NCBI GenBank assembly: GCA_023150275.1
Contig: JAKLLG010000009.1
Coordinates: 62,001-126,000, forward strand
DNA from: Rhodocyclaceae bacterium
GTDB lineage: Bacteria > Pseudomonadota > Gammaproteobacteria > Burkholderiales > Rhodocyclaceae
DNA: 64,000 nucleotides
Direction of reading: 5' to 3'
In this document: positions 25,931-35,836 of the stretch, one piece after another
How positions within the stretch are numbered: the first letter of the stretch is position 1
How the letters are laid out: every line of letters begins with the position of its first letter
Translations under genes and position numbers: made by a program
Notes under the pieces: model-generated
What the model was told of the DNA's origin: nothing
The model's input: the letters and a program-made list of their open reading frames with translations, nothing else
Database searches by the model: none

Positions 25931-26368
25931 TTAGCGGAATACGTCCTTCAACACATCGGCAATGATCGCAGTGCCGATCTGCACCAGAATCAGGTCGGTG
26001 CCGGCCATTTGCCATTCGTAACCCGGATGGCGCGGCAAGCGGCCGAGCAGTGCCGAGGGCGGCGCTTTCTTTGCAATACCCGGCGGCAGCGGTTTTCCAC
26101 GGGCGAGGTTCTTCTGGATACCCGGCGGCAGCGGCTTGTAACCCCCCATTTTGATGCCGCTTTCGACTGCATACTGGTGCGCAATGGCTGCCGTGACGCC
26201 AGCGGTAACCATTGCCGTTACCGAGCCGGCGCCGCCATCGGCGGCCTCGTGCTTCTCGTGCTTTTCAGATTTGTGCTGCCGCCCCTTGCCCTTTCCTTCC
26301 GGCGGATCCGCCAGGGCCGGTGCTGCGCAGAGGCTGAGAATGATCGCTGCAATAAGGGTTCGTTTCAT
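25931..26368 (-). CDS. CigR-like (RcnB/CigR family) exported protein
   Basis: A 145-residue protein with a signal peptide (MKRTLIAAIILSLCAAPALA, cut before DPPEG). A charged His/Lys/Glu linker follows, then the characteristic block LPPGIQKNLARGKPLPPGIAKK, then LLGRLPRHPGYEWQMAGTDL and a final hydrophobic helix. This pattern matches the CigR anti-virulence regulator family and RcnB-like proteins. In Salmonella CigR restrains virulence gene expression; in environmental bacteria the role is unknown. The DNA of the linker is repetitive. The start has a good Shine-Dalgarno (aaggagaca). Confidence 0.8.
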   Translation of the reverse strand: MKRTLIAAIILSLCAAPALADPPEGKGKGRQHKSEKHEKHEAADGGAGSVTAMVTAGVTAAIAHQYAVESGIKMGGYKPLPPGIQKNLARGKPLPPGIAKKAPPSALLGRLPRHPGYEWQMAGTDLILVQIGTAIIADVLKDVFR

Positions 26369-26392
26369 GATGTCTCCTTTGCTACCGTGATT

Positions 26393-27235
26393 TCAGCATG
26401 TCACCGGCCGCGACGGGTCACTGCACCACTCGCTCCACGAACCGGGATACAGGCGCGCGCCGTGAAGACCGGCAATCTCCATCGCCAGCAGATCAAGGCA
26501 GGCCGAAACGCCGGAGCCGCATTGCGCCACGACCTGCGACGGCGCGACACCGGCCATCAGGGCCAGGTACTCGGCGCGCAGCACCGCCGCCGGCTTGAAG
26601 CGCCCGTCGGGTTCGAGGTTGTCCTTGAAGAAGCGGTTGCGTGCCCCGGGAATGTGACCGCCCACCGGGTCGATGGTTTCGTTCTCGCCACGGAAGCGAT
26701 CGGGGCCGCGCGCGTCGATCAGACAGAGTTCGGGCGACGCCAGCCGTGCGAGCAGGTAGTCGGCATCGACCATCATCCGCCAGTCGGGGGCACCGCGAAA
26801 AACGCTTGGTGGTCGCGGGCACTGGTCGGCCGTCGTCGGCCGCCCCTCGCTCTGCCAGAGCGGAAATCCGCCGTCGAGAAAAGCGACGCGCGTGTGTCCG
26901 AGCCAGCGCAGCAGCCACCATAAACGCGCTGCAATCATGCCTTGCGCGTCGTCATAGACCACGACCTGCGTGTCGTTACTAATACCGACCTCGCCCAGAC
27001 GGGACATCAAGCGCACCGGTTCAGGCAGCGGATGACGCCCGTTCCTGCCCGTCATTGCGCCGGACAGGTCGCGATCGAGATGCAGGAAGATGGCTCCCGG
27101 GATGTGCGAGGCCGCGTAGACGCACTCGCCGTATGTCGTGTCGGCCAACTGGTGGCGCAGATCGACGACACACCAGCCGGGGTCGTCGAGGTGACGTGAC
27201 AGGGTTGCGCCGTCGACCAGCGTCGTATGATCCAT
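26393..27235 (-). CDS. Sulfurtransferase (tandem rhodanese)
   Basis: A 280-residue SseA/thiosulfate-sulfurtransferase-like protein with two rhodanese domains. The first (about 1-135) lacks the catalytic Cys; its equivalent loop reads VVYDDAQGMIAARLW. The second carries the active-site loop QCGSGVSAC with the catalytic Cys and the GARLYPGSWSEW end motif. This matches thiosulfate or 3-mercaptopyruvate sulfurtransferases; the CGSGV loop favours the mercaptopyruvate type. Start: ATG 27235. It is probably in an operon with the SpoIIAA-like gene 3 nt upstream. It lacks a signal peptide, so it is cytoplasmic. Confidence 0.92.
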   Translation of the reverse strand: MDHTTLVDGATLSRHLDDPGWCVVDLRHQLADTTYGECVYAASHIPGAIFLHLDRDLSGAMTGRNGRHPLPEPVRLMSRLGEVGISNDTQVVVYDDAQGMIAARLWWLLRWLGHTRVAFLDGGFPLWQSEGRPTTADQCPRPPSVFRGAPDWRMMVDADYLLARLASPELCLIDARGPDRFRGENETIDPVGGHIPGARNRFFKDNLEPDGRFKPAAVLRAEYLALMAGVAPSQVVAQCGSGVSACLDLLAMEIAGLHGARLYPGSWSEWCSDPSRPVTC

Positions 27236-27238
27236 CGC

Positions 27239-27583
27239 CTAGTCGGCGAGCCAGGCGGCGGCTTCGTCAGCGTCGGTGAAGATGCGCATCTCGGCGTCGA
27301 CGAAAATCTGCGACAACCAAGCCGTCCACGTCACCCACTGGCTGTCGGTAACGACGGCAATGCGGTTGAAATTGTGCGCATGCGAGCGCGAGAACTTCAG
27401 CTCTTCCCAGGCCACGTCGAGCGTGAAATCGCCCATCTGGCGGAGATCGAAGAAAAGGTCGACCGGCCCTTCGAACTTCACCTTGTAATTGACCAGTTCC
27501 TCGAACTCCTTGTAGTCGGCGAGCGAGAACTCTCCATAAACGGTGACGCTGACGCGTTTAGGCTTGTGATCGGTAACGATCAT
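27239..27583 (-). CDS. SpoIIAA-like (STAS) domain protein
   Basis: A 114-residue protein with the SpoIIAA-like (STAS/CRAL-TRIO superfamily) fold: VTVYGEFSLADYKEFEELV, DLFFDLRQMGDFTLDVAWEELKFSR, RIAVVTDSQWVTW and the closing MRIFTDADEAAAWL. Start: ATG 27583 (MIVTDHK); a longer in-frame start at 27826 lies within the upstream EamA gene and is rejected. It precedes the sulfurtransferase by 3 nt. No anti-sigma or kinase partner is nearby, so its role is unknown; stress-response proteins of this type are common in proteobacteria. Confidence 0.8.
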   Translation of the reverse strand: MIVTDHKPKRVSVTVYGEFSLADYKEFEELVNYKVKFEGPVDLFFDLRQMGDFTLDVAWEELKFSRSHAHNFNRIAVVTDSQWVTWTAWLSQIFVDAEMRIFTDADEAAAWLAD

Positions 27584-27621
27584 GTTTGCGAACTCCGCTG
27601 TGGTTGTGATCTGCGTACAGT

Positions 27622-28476
27622 TTAATCCTGTTCCGCGGGATTGGCGCGCGAAACGCGTGAGGCGGCGATGCCGCTGATGACGATGAGCGCAATGCCGAAC
27701 CACGCTCCCGGCGCCAGCACCTCCTCCCAGAGAAGCATGCCGAACAGGCTGGCGAAAACGATTGCGGTATAAGCAAGGCTGGCGGTCACAATGGGCTTGC
27801 CGTGCTTGTACGCGCGCGTCATGCACAACTGTGCCAGCGTAGCGAATCCGGCAACGCCGAAGAGCAGCAACCCACCACGCAGATCAACCGGATGAAATTC
27901 GTAAAGGAGCATCCACGCCGCGCTGCAGATGGTTGCGAACAGCGAGAAGTAGAAGACGGTGCGCGCTTCCGGTTCGCCGCGTGCGCCAAGTTCTCGTACG
28001 TTGAAGTAGGCAAGGCCAGAGACAATGCCGGAACCGAGCGCGACCAGGCCACCAAGCAATTGCTCCGATTGCAAGGTCGGCCGCAGCAGCAGAATGACGC
28101 CGACGAAGCCGGTGAGCAGCGCGGCAATCATGCCGCGCGAGAGACGCATGCCGGAGAATGCCGCGAAGTAGATCGCCAGGAATATCGGCGAGGTGTAGTT
28201 GAGCGTCACCGCGGTTGCCAGCGGCAGCATGGCGATGGCGTAGAAATACATGAGCAGCGATACGAAGCCACTGGCACCACGGAAGGCCTGAATGCGGGGT
28301 TGCGGTGTCGCAAAACCGATGCCGGAGAGGCGCATTACGCCGATCATCAGCAGCAGCGAAATGGCGCTGCGGTAGAAGACGATTTCCGGGGCTGAGTAAC
28401 GCGTTGCCGCCAGCTTGACGCACACGCCCATGCAGGCGAACAGCAGACTGGCGGCGACCATCCAAAGGGATTGCAT
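27622..28476 (-). CDS. EamA/DMT-family transporter
   Basis: A 284-residue inner-membrane protein with about ten predicted transmembrane helices and the internal duplication of EamA (RhaT-like) permeases: two halves, each with a VGVILL-type helix and GLAYF-like turn. Start: ATG 28476 (MQSLWMVAASLLFACMG). No substrate motif can be read. It lies between the SpoIIAA-like gene and the Rieske oxygenase on the same strand, separated by short gaps, so all may be transcribed together; a functional link is not evident. Confidence 0.9.
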   Translation of the reverse strand: MQSLWMVAASLLFACMGVCVKLAATRYSAPEIVFYRSAISLLLMIGVMRLSGIGFATPQPRIQAFRGASGFVSLLMYFYAIAMLPLATAVTLNYTSPIFLAIYFAAFSGMRLSRGMIAALLTGFVGVILLLRPTLQSEQLLGGLVALGSGIVSGLAYFNVRELGARGEPEARTVFYFSLFATICSAAWMLLYEFHPVDLRGGLLLFGVAGFATLAQLCMTRAYKHGKPIVTASLAYTAIVFASLFGMLLWEEVLAPGAWFGIALIVISGIAASRVSRANPAEQD

Positions 28477-28533
28477 CGGATCTCCGGAAATTCGAACCGA
28501 TCAGCGACCGGTTCGTCACGCCTTGGCAGGACG

Positions 28534-29640
28534 TCAGCGCAGGTGCTCGCCCATGACGCGGCGGTAGAACTCATGAAAATGCCGCATGCCATCTTCCATC
28601 GGCGACTGGTACGGCCCGACCTCGTTGCGTCCTTCCTTCATCAGCGCACGACGGCCGCGGTCCATGCGCTCGCCGATGTCGTCGTCCTCGATCGCCGTCT
28701 CCATGTAGGCCGCCTGTTCGGCCTCGACGAACTCGCGCTCGAACAGCGCGATATCCTCGGGGTAGTAGAACTCGACGACGTTGGTCGTCTTGTCGACATC
28801 GCGCGGAATCAGCGTCGATACCACCAGCACGTGCGGGTACCACTCGACCATGATGTTCGGATAGTAGGTCAGCCACACCGCGCCCTGCTTCGGCTTGTCC
28901 TCACCGTAGTAGTCGCGCACCGCCTGCTGCCAGCGCTCGTAGGTCTTCGAGCCGGACTTCTGCAGCGTGGTGATGCCGACACGCTGAACCGAGTACCAGT
29001 CGCCGAACTGCCAGGTCAGGTCGTCGCAGGTGACGAAGTTGCCAAGACCGGGATGGAAGGGGGCGACGTGGTAGTCCTCGAGGTAGACCTCGATGAAGGT
29101 CTTCCAGTTGTAGTTGCACTCGTGGATCTCGACCTTGTCGAGCTTGTAGCCGGAGAAGTCGAAATCGCCGGCAATGGCCATGCCGCCGAGGTCGGCACTG
29201 GCCGAGCGCGGGCCGGCAAAGAGCAGGCCGTTCCAGCTTTCGAGCTTCTGCTTGTCGAGGTGCAGGCAGGGGTTCTGCGGGAAGTGCGGCGCGCCGATCA
29301 GCTCGCCCTGACGATCGTAGGTCCAGCGGTGGATCGGGCAGACCACCGTGCGGTCGATGGTGCCGCTGCCCTGCAGCATGATGGCCTGGCGGTGGCGGCA
29401 GACGTTCGACATGCGCCACACGGCATCGTCGTTCCTGACCAGCATGCGCGCATGGTCCAGCCACTCCTGGGTGCGATAGTTGCCCAGTTCCGGCACCATC
29501 AACTCGTGACCCGCATAGCCCGGCCCGGCATCGAAGATGAGCTTTTTCTCCAGTTCAAAGCACTTTTCGTCGAAATACCAGTTAACCGGCAATTGAGCGG
29601 CTGCCGGAGCCAGTTTTGCAGCCGATGCGATGTCGGACAT
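28534..29640 (-). CDS. Rieske (2Fe-2S) aromatic-ring-hydroxylating oxygenase alpha-like subunit
   Basis: A 368-residue mononuclear-iron oxygenase. The Rieske motif is C81-x-H83...C101-x2-H104 (CRHRQAIML... and CPIHRW). The catalytic domain shows the iron-ligand histidines in EVYLEDYHVAPFHPGLG (H191, H196). The usual Asp ligand follows later. Start: ATG 29640 (MSDIASAAKL), preceded by ggaggcg; an earlier in-frame ATG at 29715 is not supported. Substrate is unknown: ring dioxygenases, demethylases and carnitine-type oxygenases share this layout. No ferredoxin or reductase partner is adjacent. It is divergent from xseB. Confidence 0.9.
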   Translation of the reverse strand: MSDIASAAKLAPAAAQLPVNWYFDEKCFELEKKLIFDAGPGYAGHELMVPELGNYRTQEWLDHARMLVRNDDAVWRMSNVCRHRQAIMLQGSGTIDRTVVCPIHRWTYDRQGELIGAPHFPQNPCLHLDKQKLESWNGLLFAGPRSASADLGGMAIAGDFDFSGYKLDKVEIHECNYNWKTFIEVYLEDYHVAPFHPGLGNFVTCDDLTWQFGDWYSVQRVGITTLQKSGSKTYERWQQAVRDYYGEDKPKQGAVWLTYYPNIMVEWYPHVLVVSTLIPRDVDKTTNVVEFYYPEDIALFEREFVEAEQAAYMETAIEDDDIGERMDRGRRALMKEGRNEVGPYQSPMEDGMRHFHEFYRRVMGEHLR

Positions 29641-29769
29641 TCCACGCCTCCCGAAGGCAAAGGGCTGAGACCAAATAAGGAGACCGCCAATCGGCCTGCC
29701 AGCGCTGCAATACATGCAATCCAGCGGCCATTTGGCCCTTCCAAATGGTTATTGTACCGCCCCCCGAAT

Positions 29770-29799
29770 TTGACCAGAAGCCCCTATTTACGGTATTTT
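29770..29799 (+). promoter_or_regulatory. Candidate promoter for xseB-ispA-dxs
   Basis: TTGACC (29770-29775), an 18-nt spacer, then TATTTT (29794-29799), 52 nt before the xseB ATG in the divergent gap with the Rieske gene. Confidence 0.4.
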
Positions 29800-29850
29800 T
29801 CGAGGCTTTCCCCAAATTCCGCGGCTTGCTCCGTGCCAGACTTTCTTCCC

Positions 29851-30102
29851 ATGGCAAAATCGAACGTTCCCAAGGATGCAGACTCCAGCGAAGTTTCGTT
29901 CGAGACGGCCCTCGCCGAACTCGAGAAACTTGTCGCCACGATGGAAACCGGGCAATTGCCGCTTGAGGAATCGCTCGTCACCTACAAACGCGGTGTGGAA
30001 CTGCTCCAGCACTGTCAGCGTCAATTAGCCGATGCCGAGGAACGGGTGCGCGTCCTCGATGCAGGCATTCTGAAAACCTTTGACAGCGGAGATGCGTCGT
30101 GA
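29851..30102 (+). CDS. xseB: Exodeoxyribonuclease VII small subunit
   Basis: An 83-residue small subunit of ExoVII, which cooperates with XseA to degrade single-stranded DNA. It has the family core SFETALAELEKLVATMETGQLPLEESL followed by YKRGVELLQHCQRQLADAEERV. Start: ATG 29851 (MAKSNVPKDA). It overlaps ispA by 4 nt (GTGA), so both are cotranscribed. The xseB-ispA-dxs order is a common proteobacterial arrangement. Confidence 0.95.
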   Translation: MAKSNVPKDADSSEVSFETALAELEKLVATMETGQLPLEESLVTYKRGVELLQHCQRQLADAEERVRVLDAGILKTFDSGDAS

Positions 30103-30989
30103 CCCTTGTCTTCGCCGACTGGATGGCCGATGTGCAGGCACGTGTCGAAACGGCACTGACACGTGCATTGCCGGCAGCCGAGTCGATTCCGGCACGTCTG
30201 CATCAGGCGATGCGCTACAGCACGCTCGGTGGCGGCAAGCGCGTGCGCCCGCTGCTCGCGTTTGCCGCCGGCGAAATCACCGGTGCGACACCGGAAGCGC
30301 TCGACGCCGCCGCCTGTGCGGTCGAATGCATTCACGTCTATTCGCTGGTGCACGACGACCTTCCCTGCATGGACGACGACGTGCTCCGGCGCGGCCGACC
30401 GACGTGCCACGTTGAATTCGACGAGCCGACCGCACTGCTCGTCGGCGACAGCCTGCAGACACTGGCCTTCGAAATCCTCGCGCGACAGAAAGGTATCGAT
30501 GTGGCCCGGCAGGTTGAAATGATCCGCCTGATTGCGGTGGCATCAGGTTCCTGCGGCATGGCCGGCGGTCAGGCGATCGACCTCGAATCGGTGGGCAAGT
30601 CGCTTTCCCAGCCGGAACTCGAACTGATGCATGCGCTGAAGACCGGTGCGCTGATCCGCGCTGCGATCCTGCTCGGCGCGCTGTGCGGAAATGCGATGAC
30701 CGATGTCGAGCGGGATGCGCTGGATCGCTTCGCCAAGCGCGCCGGCCTGCTTTTTCAGGTGGTTGATGATGTGCTTGACTGCACGGCAAGCACGGCGACG
30801 CTGGGCAAGACCGCCGGCAAGGACGCAGCCGCCGAGAAACCGACCTATGTCAGCCTGCTCGGTCTGGAAGGTGCCCGCCGCTTCGCCGCCGAACTTGAAG
30901 CCGAGGCACTTGATAGCCTGCGCATTTTTGGCAACCGCAGCCGCCGTCTCAACGAATTGGCCGATTTCATCGCCCACCGGAAGTTCTAG
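30099..30989 (+). CDS. ispA: Farnesyl diphosphate synthase (polyprenyl synthetase)
   Basis: Makes geranyl and farnesyl diphosphate from IPP and DMAPP for quinone, undecaprenyl and other isoprenoids. At 296 residues it has the first aspartate-rich motif DDLPCMDDD (near residue 85), the second DDVLD (near 220), and GGKRVRPLL. Start: GTG 30099, overlapping the xseB stop by 4 nt. Chain length is not certain from sequence; geranylgeranyl synthesis is possible, but the small size fits C15. It is followed 12 nt later by dxs, placing the MEP pathway entry enzyme in the same operon. Confidence 0.94.
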   Translation: MTLVFADWMADVQARVETALTRALPAAESIPARLHQAMRYSTLGGGKRVRPLLAFAAGEITGATPEALDAAACAVECIHVYSLVHDDLPCMDDDVLRRGRPTCHVEFDEPTALLVGDSLQTLAFEILARQKGIDVARQVEMIRLIAVASGSCGMAGGQAIDLESVGKSLSQPELELMHALKTGALIRAAILLGALCGNAMTDVERDALDRFAKRAGLLFQVVDDVLDCTASTATLGKTAGKDAAAEKPTYVSLLGLEGARRFAAELEAEALDSLRIFGNRSRRLNELADFIAHRKF

Positions 30990-31001
30990 GACAGGAATCC
31001 C

Positions 31002-32867
31002 ATGAGCGAAGTCAGCAACACCTCGCTGCTCTCGACGATCAACTCGCCCGCCGATCTGCGCAATCTCACCCGTGAGGATCTGCCGCAACTGACCAACGAA
31101 CTGCGCGATTTTCTGGTCGAATCGGTATCGAAGACCGGCGGTCACTTTTCGTCGAACCTCGGCACAATCGAACTGACCGTCGCGCTTCATTACGTCTTCA
31201 ACACGCCGGAGGACCGGCTGGTGTGGGATGTCGGTCACCAGTGCTACGCACACAAGATTCTCACCGGTCGCCGCGAGCGCATGAACACCTTGCGCATGCA
31301 CAGCGGGCTCTCCGGCTTTCCCAAGCGTTGCGAAAGCGAGTACGACACCTTTGGCGTCGGTCACTCCTCAACCTCGATCTCGGCCGCGCTGGGCATGGCG
31401 CTGGCCGCCAAGCAGAAGGGGGAACCGCGCAAGGTCGTCGCCATCATTGGTGACGGCGCGATGTCCGCGGGCATGGCGTTCGAGGCACTGAACAACGCCG
31501 GCGTCGCCGACACCGATCTGCTCGTCATCCTCAACGACAACGACATGTCGATCTCGCCGCCGGTCGGCGCACTGAACAAGTACCTCGCCCGACTCTTTTC
31601 CGGGCGCACCTTCAACGCGGCGCGCCGCGCCGGTGAGAAGGTGCTGGGCGTCGCCCCGCCGCTACTCGAATTCGCCAAGCGCGCCGAGGAACACGTCAAG
31701 GGCATGCTGACGCCGGGCACGCTGTTCGAGGAGTTCGGCTTCAACTACATCGGCCCGATCGACGGTCACGATCTCGATTCGCTGATCCCGACGCTGCAGA
31801 ATCTGAGTGCGCTGAAGGGGCCGCAGTTCCTGCATGTAATCACCAAGAAGGGACAGGGCTACAAGCACGCCGAAAGTGACCCGATCCTCTACCACGGTGT
31901 CGGCAAATTCGAGGCCGAGAAAGGCATCACGCCCTCGACCGCACCGGCAAAGCTCACCTACACACAGGTATTCGGCGACTGGCTGTGCGATATGGCGGCG
32001 GCCGATCCTCGCTTGGTCGGCATCACGCCGGCGATGCGTGAAGGCTCGGGCATGGTCCGCTTTGCCGAGCAGTACGCCGACCGCTACTACGATGTCGGCA
32101 TCGCCGAGCAGCATGCCGTCACCTTCGCCGCCGGCCTCGCCTGCGAAGGCCTGAAGCCGGTGGTCGCGATCTACTCGACCTTCCTGCAGCGCGCCTACGA
32201 CCAGCTGGTACACGACGTGGCGCTGCAGAACCTGCCGGTGGTCTTTGCCATCGACCGCGGCGGCCTCGTCGGCGCCGACGGGCCGACGCACCACGGCACC
32301 TTCGATATCTCGTACCTGACCTGTATTCCGAACATGGTCGTCATGACACCGGCCGACGAAGCCGAATGCCGCATGCTGCTGTCGACGGCGATGACCCTCG
32401 ATTGCCCGAGTGCGGTGCGCTATCCGCGCGGCTCGGGGATGGGCACGGTGCCCGGCACAGACCTCGCGACGCTTCCGCTCGGCAAGGGCGAGATCCGGCG
32501 CCAGGGCAAGGGGGTCGCCCTGCTCGCCTTCGGCAGCATGCTGGCGAAGGCACTGGCGGCCGGCGACGTACTTGATGCGACGGTCGCCAACATGCGCTTC
32601 GTCAAGCCGATCGACCGCGAACTGATTTTGCAGCTGGCCGGGGAACATTCGCTGCTCGTCAGCGTCGAAGAAAATGCTGTGATCGGCGGCGCCGGCTCGG
32701 AAGTCGCCCGCGTGCTGGAGGAAGCCGGGCTGAGTACCCGCCTCCTGCGCCTCGGCCTCCCCGACCACTTCATCGATCACGGCGACCATGCACGACTGCT
32801 GGCCGAACTCGGCCTGGATCGCGACGGCATCGTCAGCGCGATCAGGGCCAGCTCGCAGTCGGCCTGA
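31002..32867 (+). CDS. dxs: 1-deoxy-D-xylulose-5-phosphate synthase
   Basis: Thiamine-diphosphate enzyme that condenses pyruvate and glyceraldehyde 3-phosphate, committing carbon to the MEP isoprenoid pathway. At 621 residues it is the expected size. Motifs: [15 protein letters not shown], the ThDP-binding [18 protein letters not shown]...NDNDMSI, and in the second domain [15 protein letters not shown] and [18 protein letters not shown]-terminal transketolase-like domain completes it. Start: ATG 31002 with a purine-rich site (aggacagg) upstream. It is followed by folE2 in the same direction. Confidence 0.97.
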   Translation: MSEVSNTSLLSTINSPADLRNLTREDLPQLTNELRDFLVESVSKTGGHFSSNLGTIELTVALHYVFNTPEDRLVWDVGHQCYAHKILTGRRERMNTLRMHSGLSGFPKRCESEYDTFGVGHSSTSISAALGMALAAKQKGEPRKVVAIIGDGAMSAGMAFEALNNAGVADTDLLVILNDNDMSISPPVGALNKYLARLFSGRTFNAARRAGEKVLGVAPPLLEFAKRAEEHVKGMLTPGTLFEEFGFNYIGPIDGHDLDSLIPTLQNLSALKGPQFLHVITKKGQGYKHAESDPILYHGVGKFEAEKGITPSTAPAKLTYTQVFGDWLCDMAAADPRLVGITPAMREGSGMVRFAEQYADRYYDVGIAEQHAVTFAAGLACEGLKPVVAIYSTFLQRAYDQLVHDVALQNLPVVFAIDRGGLVGADGPTHHGTFDISYLTCIPNMVVMTPADEAECRMLLSTAMTLDCPSAVRYPRGSGMGTVPGTDLATLPLGKGEIRRQGKGVALLAFGSMLAKALAAGDVLDATVANMRFVKPIDRELILQLAGEHSLLVSVEENAVIGGAGSEVARVLEEAGLSTRLLRLGLPDHFIDHGDHARLLAELGLDRDGIVSAIRASSQSA

Positions 32868-32903
32868 CCAATAAAACAACGTACGCCCGACCAGAGAACC
32901 GCA

Positions 32904-33731
32904 ATGAACGCACCGCAAGCTCCCGCCGCAATGGAAGACGTCCAGGGGTCGGCCGATACGCGCCAGATCGCCATCAACAAGGTCGGCATCAAGGCCATTC
33001 GCCACCCGGTCAAGGTCCAGGACAAGACCGGCGGCGTGCAGCACACCATCGCCGTCTTCAACATGTACGTCAGCCTGCCGCACAATTTCAAGGGCACGCA
33101 CATGTCACGCTTCGTCGAGATTCTCAACGGCCACGAGCGCGAGATTTCGGTCGAAAACTTCCCGGCGATGCTCGCCTCGATGGTCGAAAAGCTCGAAGCC
33201 GGGAGCGGGCGCATCGAGATGAACTTCCCCTACTTTGTGAACAAGGCGGCGCCGGTCTCCGGCGTGCAGAGCCTGATGGACTACGACGTCACCTTCATCG
33301 GCGATATCTGCAGCGGCGAAGTGGTGTCCACGGTCAAGGTCGTCGTGCCGGTGACCAGCCTGTGCCCGTGCTCGAAGAAGATTTCCGACTACGGCGCGCA
33401 CAACCAGCGCTCACATGTCACCGTCACCGCGCGGCTTGACGAGCACATGTGGCTGGAAGAAATCATTTCGCTGGTCGAGGCGGAAGCGTCCTGCGAGTTG
33501 TTCGGATTGCTGAAGCGCCCGGATGAAAAGTACGTCACCGAACGCGCCTACGATAATCCGAAGTTCGTCGAGGACATGGTGCGCGACGTCGCGGCGCGCC
33601 TCAACGCCGAGAAGCGCATCTCGGCCTACGTCGTCGAATCGGAAAACTTCGAGTCGATCCACAACCACTCGGCCTACGCGCTGATTGAGCGCGACAAGAA
33701 CCGCAGTTCCGGTTTCTGCGGGGCAGACTGA
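32904..33731 (+). CDS. folE2: GTP cyclohydrolase I, FolE2 type (type IB)
   Basis: Converts GTP to dihydroneopterin triphosphate, first step of folate and queuosine synthesis, using a metal other than zinc under zinc limitation in characterised members. At 275 residues it has the family motif [20 protein letters not shown] followed by QRSHVTV (Cys of CPCSK is the metal ligand) and [15 protein letters not shown] at the N-terminus. Start: ATG 32904 (MNAPQAPA). It ends just before a strong bidirectional terminator. Proximity to queG at the left side is not functional proof. No Zur-type operator was recognised upstream. Confidence 0.95.
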   Translation: MNAPQAPAAMEDVQGSADTRQIAINKVGIKAIRHPVKVQDKTGGVQHTIAVFNMYVSLPHNFKGTHMSRFVEILNGHEREISVENFPAMLASMVEKLEAGSGRIEMNFPYFVNKAAPVSGVQSLMDYDVTFIGDICSGEVVSTVKVVVPVTSLCPCSKKISDYGAHNQRSHVTVTARLDEHMWLEEIISLVEAEASCELFGLLKRPDEKYVTERAYDNPKFVEDMVRDVAARLNAEKRISAYVVESENFESIHNHSAYALIERDKNRSSGFCGAD

Positions 33732-33772
33732 CGTTCACGTTGCAGATACGGCGCAGACACGCTCTGCCCAAG

Positions 33773-33806
33773 CAACAAAAAAGGCGCCGAGGCGCCTTTT
33801 TTGTTG
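33773..33806. terminator. Bidirectional intrinsic terminator
   Basis: A perfect 16-bp inverted repeat with GC core ggcgcc and a 2-nt loop, flanked by A6 on one side and T6 on the other. It serves convergent folE2 (plus) and rplS (minus). Confidence 0.93.
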
Positions 33807-33828
33807 GGTCCGAAGAAACGGGCAGCGA

Positions 33829-34200
33829 TTACGCCTCGGCCTTCTTGCTGACCAGCTTTTCCTTGATACGGGCCGACTTGCCGGAACGCTCGCGGAGGTA
33901 GTACAGCTTGGCGCGACGCACGTCGCCGCGGCGCTTCACTTCGATCGAAGCGACCAGCGGGGAGTAGGTCTGGAACGTACGCTCGACGCCTTCGCCGGAC
34001 GAGATCTTGCGCACGGTGAAGCCGGAGTTCAGGCCACGGTTGCGCTTGGCGATGACGACGCCTTCGTAAGCCTGCAGACGCTCACGGTTGCCTTCCTTGA
34101 CCTTCACCTGGACGACGACGGTGTCGCCCGGGGCGAAATCGGGAACGGTCTTGCCCAGACGGGCGATTTCTTCCTGCTCGAGTTGCTGAATCAGATTCAT
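33829..34200 (-). CDS. rplS: Large ribosomal subunit protein bL19
   Basis: Ribosomal protein at the 30S-50S interface. It is 123 residues long: [15 protein letters not shown] at the start, [35 protein letters not shown], and [12 protein letters not shown] at the end. A longer ORF is open upstream but runs through trmD; ATG 34200 is the family start. Last gene of the rpsP-rimM-trmD-rplS operon. Confidence 0.97.
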   Translation of the reverse strand: MNLIQQLEQEEIARLGKTVPDFAPGDTVVVQVKVKEGNRERLQAYEGVVIAKRNRGLNSGFTVRKISSGEGVERTFQTYSPLVASIEVKRRGDVRRAKLYYLRERSGKSARIKEKLVSKKAEA

Positions 34201-34202
34201 TT

Positions 34203-35000
34203 TTAAGCTCCAAAGTTTTCCTGACCGCATTGCTCCAGTTCGGCCTTGTATTCCGCCAGGAGTTGCGTTTCCTCTTTCGACAGCTTGCGTCCGGCCAACA
34301 ACTCCGGGCGCCGCTGCCAGGTTCGACCCAGCGACTGTTTCAGCCGCCAGCGACGAATCTTCTCGTGGTGACCGGACAACAGCACCTCCGGCACCCGCGC
34401 ACCCTCGTATTCCTCGGGCCGCGTGTAGTGCGGGCAATCCAGCAGGCCCGACACGAACGAATCCTCTACCGCCGACTGCGCATCGTTGAGCACACCCGGC
34501 AACTGCCTGACGACGGCATCGATCAGCGCCATCGCCGGAATTTCGCCTCCGGAGAGCACGAAATCCCCGATCGAGATTTCCTCATCGACGCAACGCTCGA
34601 TCAGCCGCTCGTCGATTCCTTCGTAGCGCCCGCAGAGAAGGATCAAGCCCTCGCCTGCCGTCGCCGCGTTTGCCACAAACTGCATCACCCGCTCATGCGT
34701 CAGCGGTTTGCCCTGCGGCGAGAGGTAGATGACGCGGCTTTGCGTCACACCGGCCTCCTGCTGCTTCGCCTTCGCCGCGTCGATCGCGGTTTCCAGCGGT
34801 TCGGGCAGCATCACCATGCCGGGGCCGCCGCCGTAGGGCCGGTCGTCCACCGTCCGGTAATTGTTCGTCACATGATCGCGCGGGTTCTCGAACCCGATCG
34901 ACCAGATGCCGTCCTCCAGCGCCCGCCGTGTCACACCGCAAGCGGTGAGCGCCGCGAACATCTCGGGAAAGATGGTCACGGCAGCGATGTGCAGCGTCAC
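34203..35000 (-). CDS. trmD: tRNA (guanine37-N1)-methyltransferase
   Basis: SAM-dependent knotted (SPOUT) methyltransferase that makes m1G37 in tRNAs reading CNN codons and prevents frameshifting. Motifs: [12 protein letters not shown] at the N-terminus, the [13 protein letters not shown] loop, [13 protein letters not shown] and the catalytic Asp region in [11 protein letters not shown]. Length 265 residues is normal. Start ATG 35000 overlaps the rimM stop by 4 nt. It is 2 nt before rplS. Confidence 0.97.
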   Translation of the reverse strand: MTLHIAAVTIFPEMFAALTACGVTRRALEDGIWSIGFENPRDHVTNNYRTVDDRPYGGGPGMVMLPEPLETAIDAAKAKQQEAGVTQSRVIYLSPQGKPLTHERVMQFVANAATAGEGLILLCGRYEGIDERLIERCVDEEISIGDFVLSGGEIPAMALIDAVVRQLPGVLNDAQSAVEDSFVSGLLDCPHYTRPEEYEGARVPEVLLSGHHEKIRRWRLKQSLGRTWQRRPELLAGRKLSKEETQLLAEYKAELEQCGQENFGA

Positions 35001-35518
35001 CAGTCAGCTTCCCATTCAACGCGGATGCGCTTCGCGGCGACATCCACATCGAGCACGACGGCACTGACGAAGGGCAGCAGCCTTTCCGTTCCGTCGTCGG
35101 CCGCAACCACCAGCACATCGCTGGCCGCGGACTCGATCAGTTCCTTCACCGCACCGAGCCGCTCGTCGCGCCCATTCACCACATCGAGGCCGATCAGATC
35201 GGCCCAGTAGTACTCATCCTTGCCGGTCGCCGGCAACGCTTCGCGCGCTGCGCCGACCAGCGATCCCTTCAGCGCTTCCGCCGCAGAGCGGTCGGCGACG
35301 CCTTCCAGCTGGACCAGCAGCCCGTCGGACTGCAGCTTGCTGCGCACCGGGGCGACTTCCCGCCAGCTTTCCGGCGGCTCGCCCTCACGGCCCAGTTGCC
35401 ACGCCTTCATCCGCCCCCAGGAGGACGGATCGTCGGCGAAGGGATGCACCCTGACCCAGCCCTGCACCCCGTAGGCCCCGACGATCTTGCCGAGGACGAT
35501 GAAGGCGCGATCCACCAA
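34997..35518 (-). CDS. rimM: Ribosome maturation factor RimM
   Basis: Assembly factor for the 30S head that binds uS19. Its 173 residues carry the N-terminal beta-barrel ([20 protein letters not shown]) and the C-terminal PRC-barrel ([26 protein letters not shown]). ATG 35518 is the natural start; the end overlaps trmD by 4 nt. Confidence 0.96.
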   Translation of the reverse strand: MVDRAFIVLGKIVGAYGVQGWVRVHPFADDPSSWGRMKAWQLGREGEPPESWREVAPVRSKLQSDGLLVQLEGVADRSAAEALKGSLVGAAREALPATGKDEYYWADLIGLDVVNGRDERLGAVKELIESAASDVLVVAADDGTERLLPFVSAVVLDVDVAAKRIRVEWEADW

Positions 35519-35548
35519 GGAGAATCAGGTCAAGGGATATTCAGTAAC

Positions 35549-35800
35549 TTAGGCGGCAGCCTTGGCGGCTTGCTTGACCAGACGGGCAACCGTCGGCGAC
35601 AGCTGGGCGCCGTTCTGCTGCCAGTGGGTCAGGCGATCCGTCGCGATGCGCAGCGGCTGCTCGGCACCCGAGGCCACCGGATTGTAGAAACCGATGCGCT
35701 CGATGAAACGGCCGTCACGGCGGTTACGCGAGTCGGCAGCGACGATGTTGTAGAACGGACGCTTCTTGGAGCCACCACGGGCCAGGCGAATCACAACCAT
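35549..35800 (-). CDS. rpsP: Small ribosomal subunit protein bS16
   Basis: Ribosomal protein of 83 residues beginning [20 protein letters not shown] and including [15 protein letters not shown]; typical bS16. ATG 35800 chosen; upstream in-frame codons do not extend the family. First gene of the operon, with a good promoter 37-64 nt upstream. Confidence 0.98.
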   Translation of the reverse strand: MVVIRLARGGSKKRPFYNIVAADSRNRRDGRFIERIGFYNPVASGAEQPLRIATDRLTHWQQNGAQLSPTVARLVKQAAKAAA

Positions 35801-35836
35801 TGTGTTGTTCTCTTCCGGAATCAGAAAAAGGGGGAG

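Noticed and set aside
31662-33101. A 479-residue minus-strand ORF across dxs and folE2
   Set aside because: Antisense of two intact, motif-verified genes.
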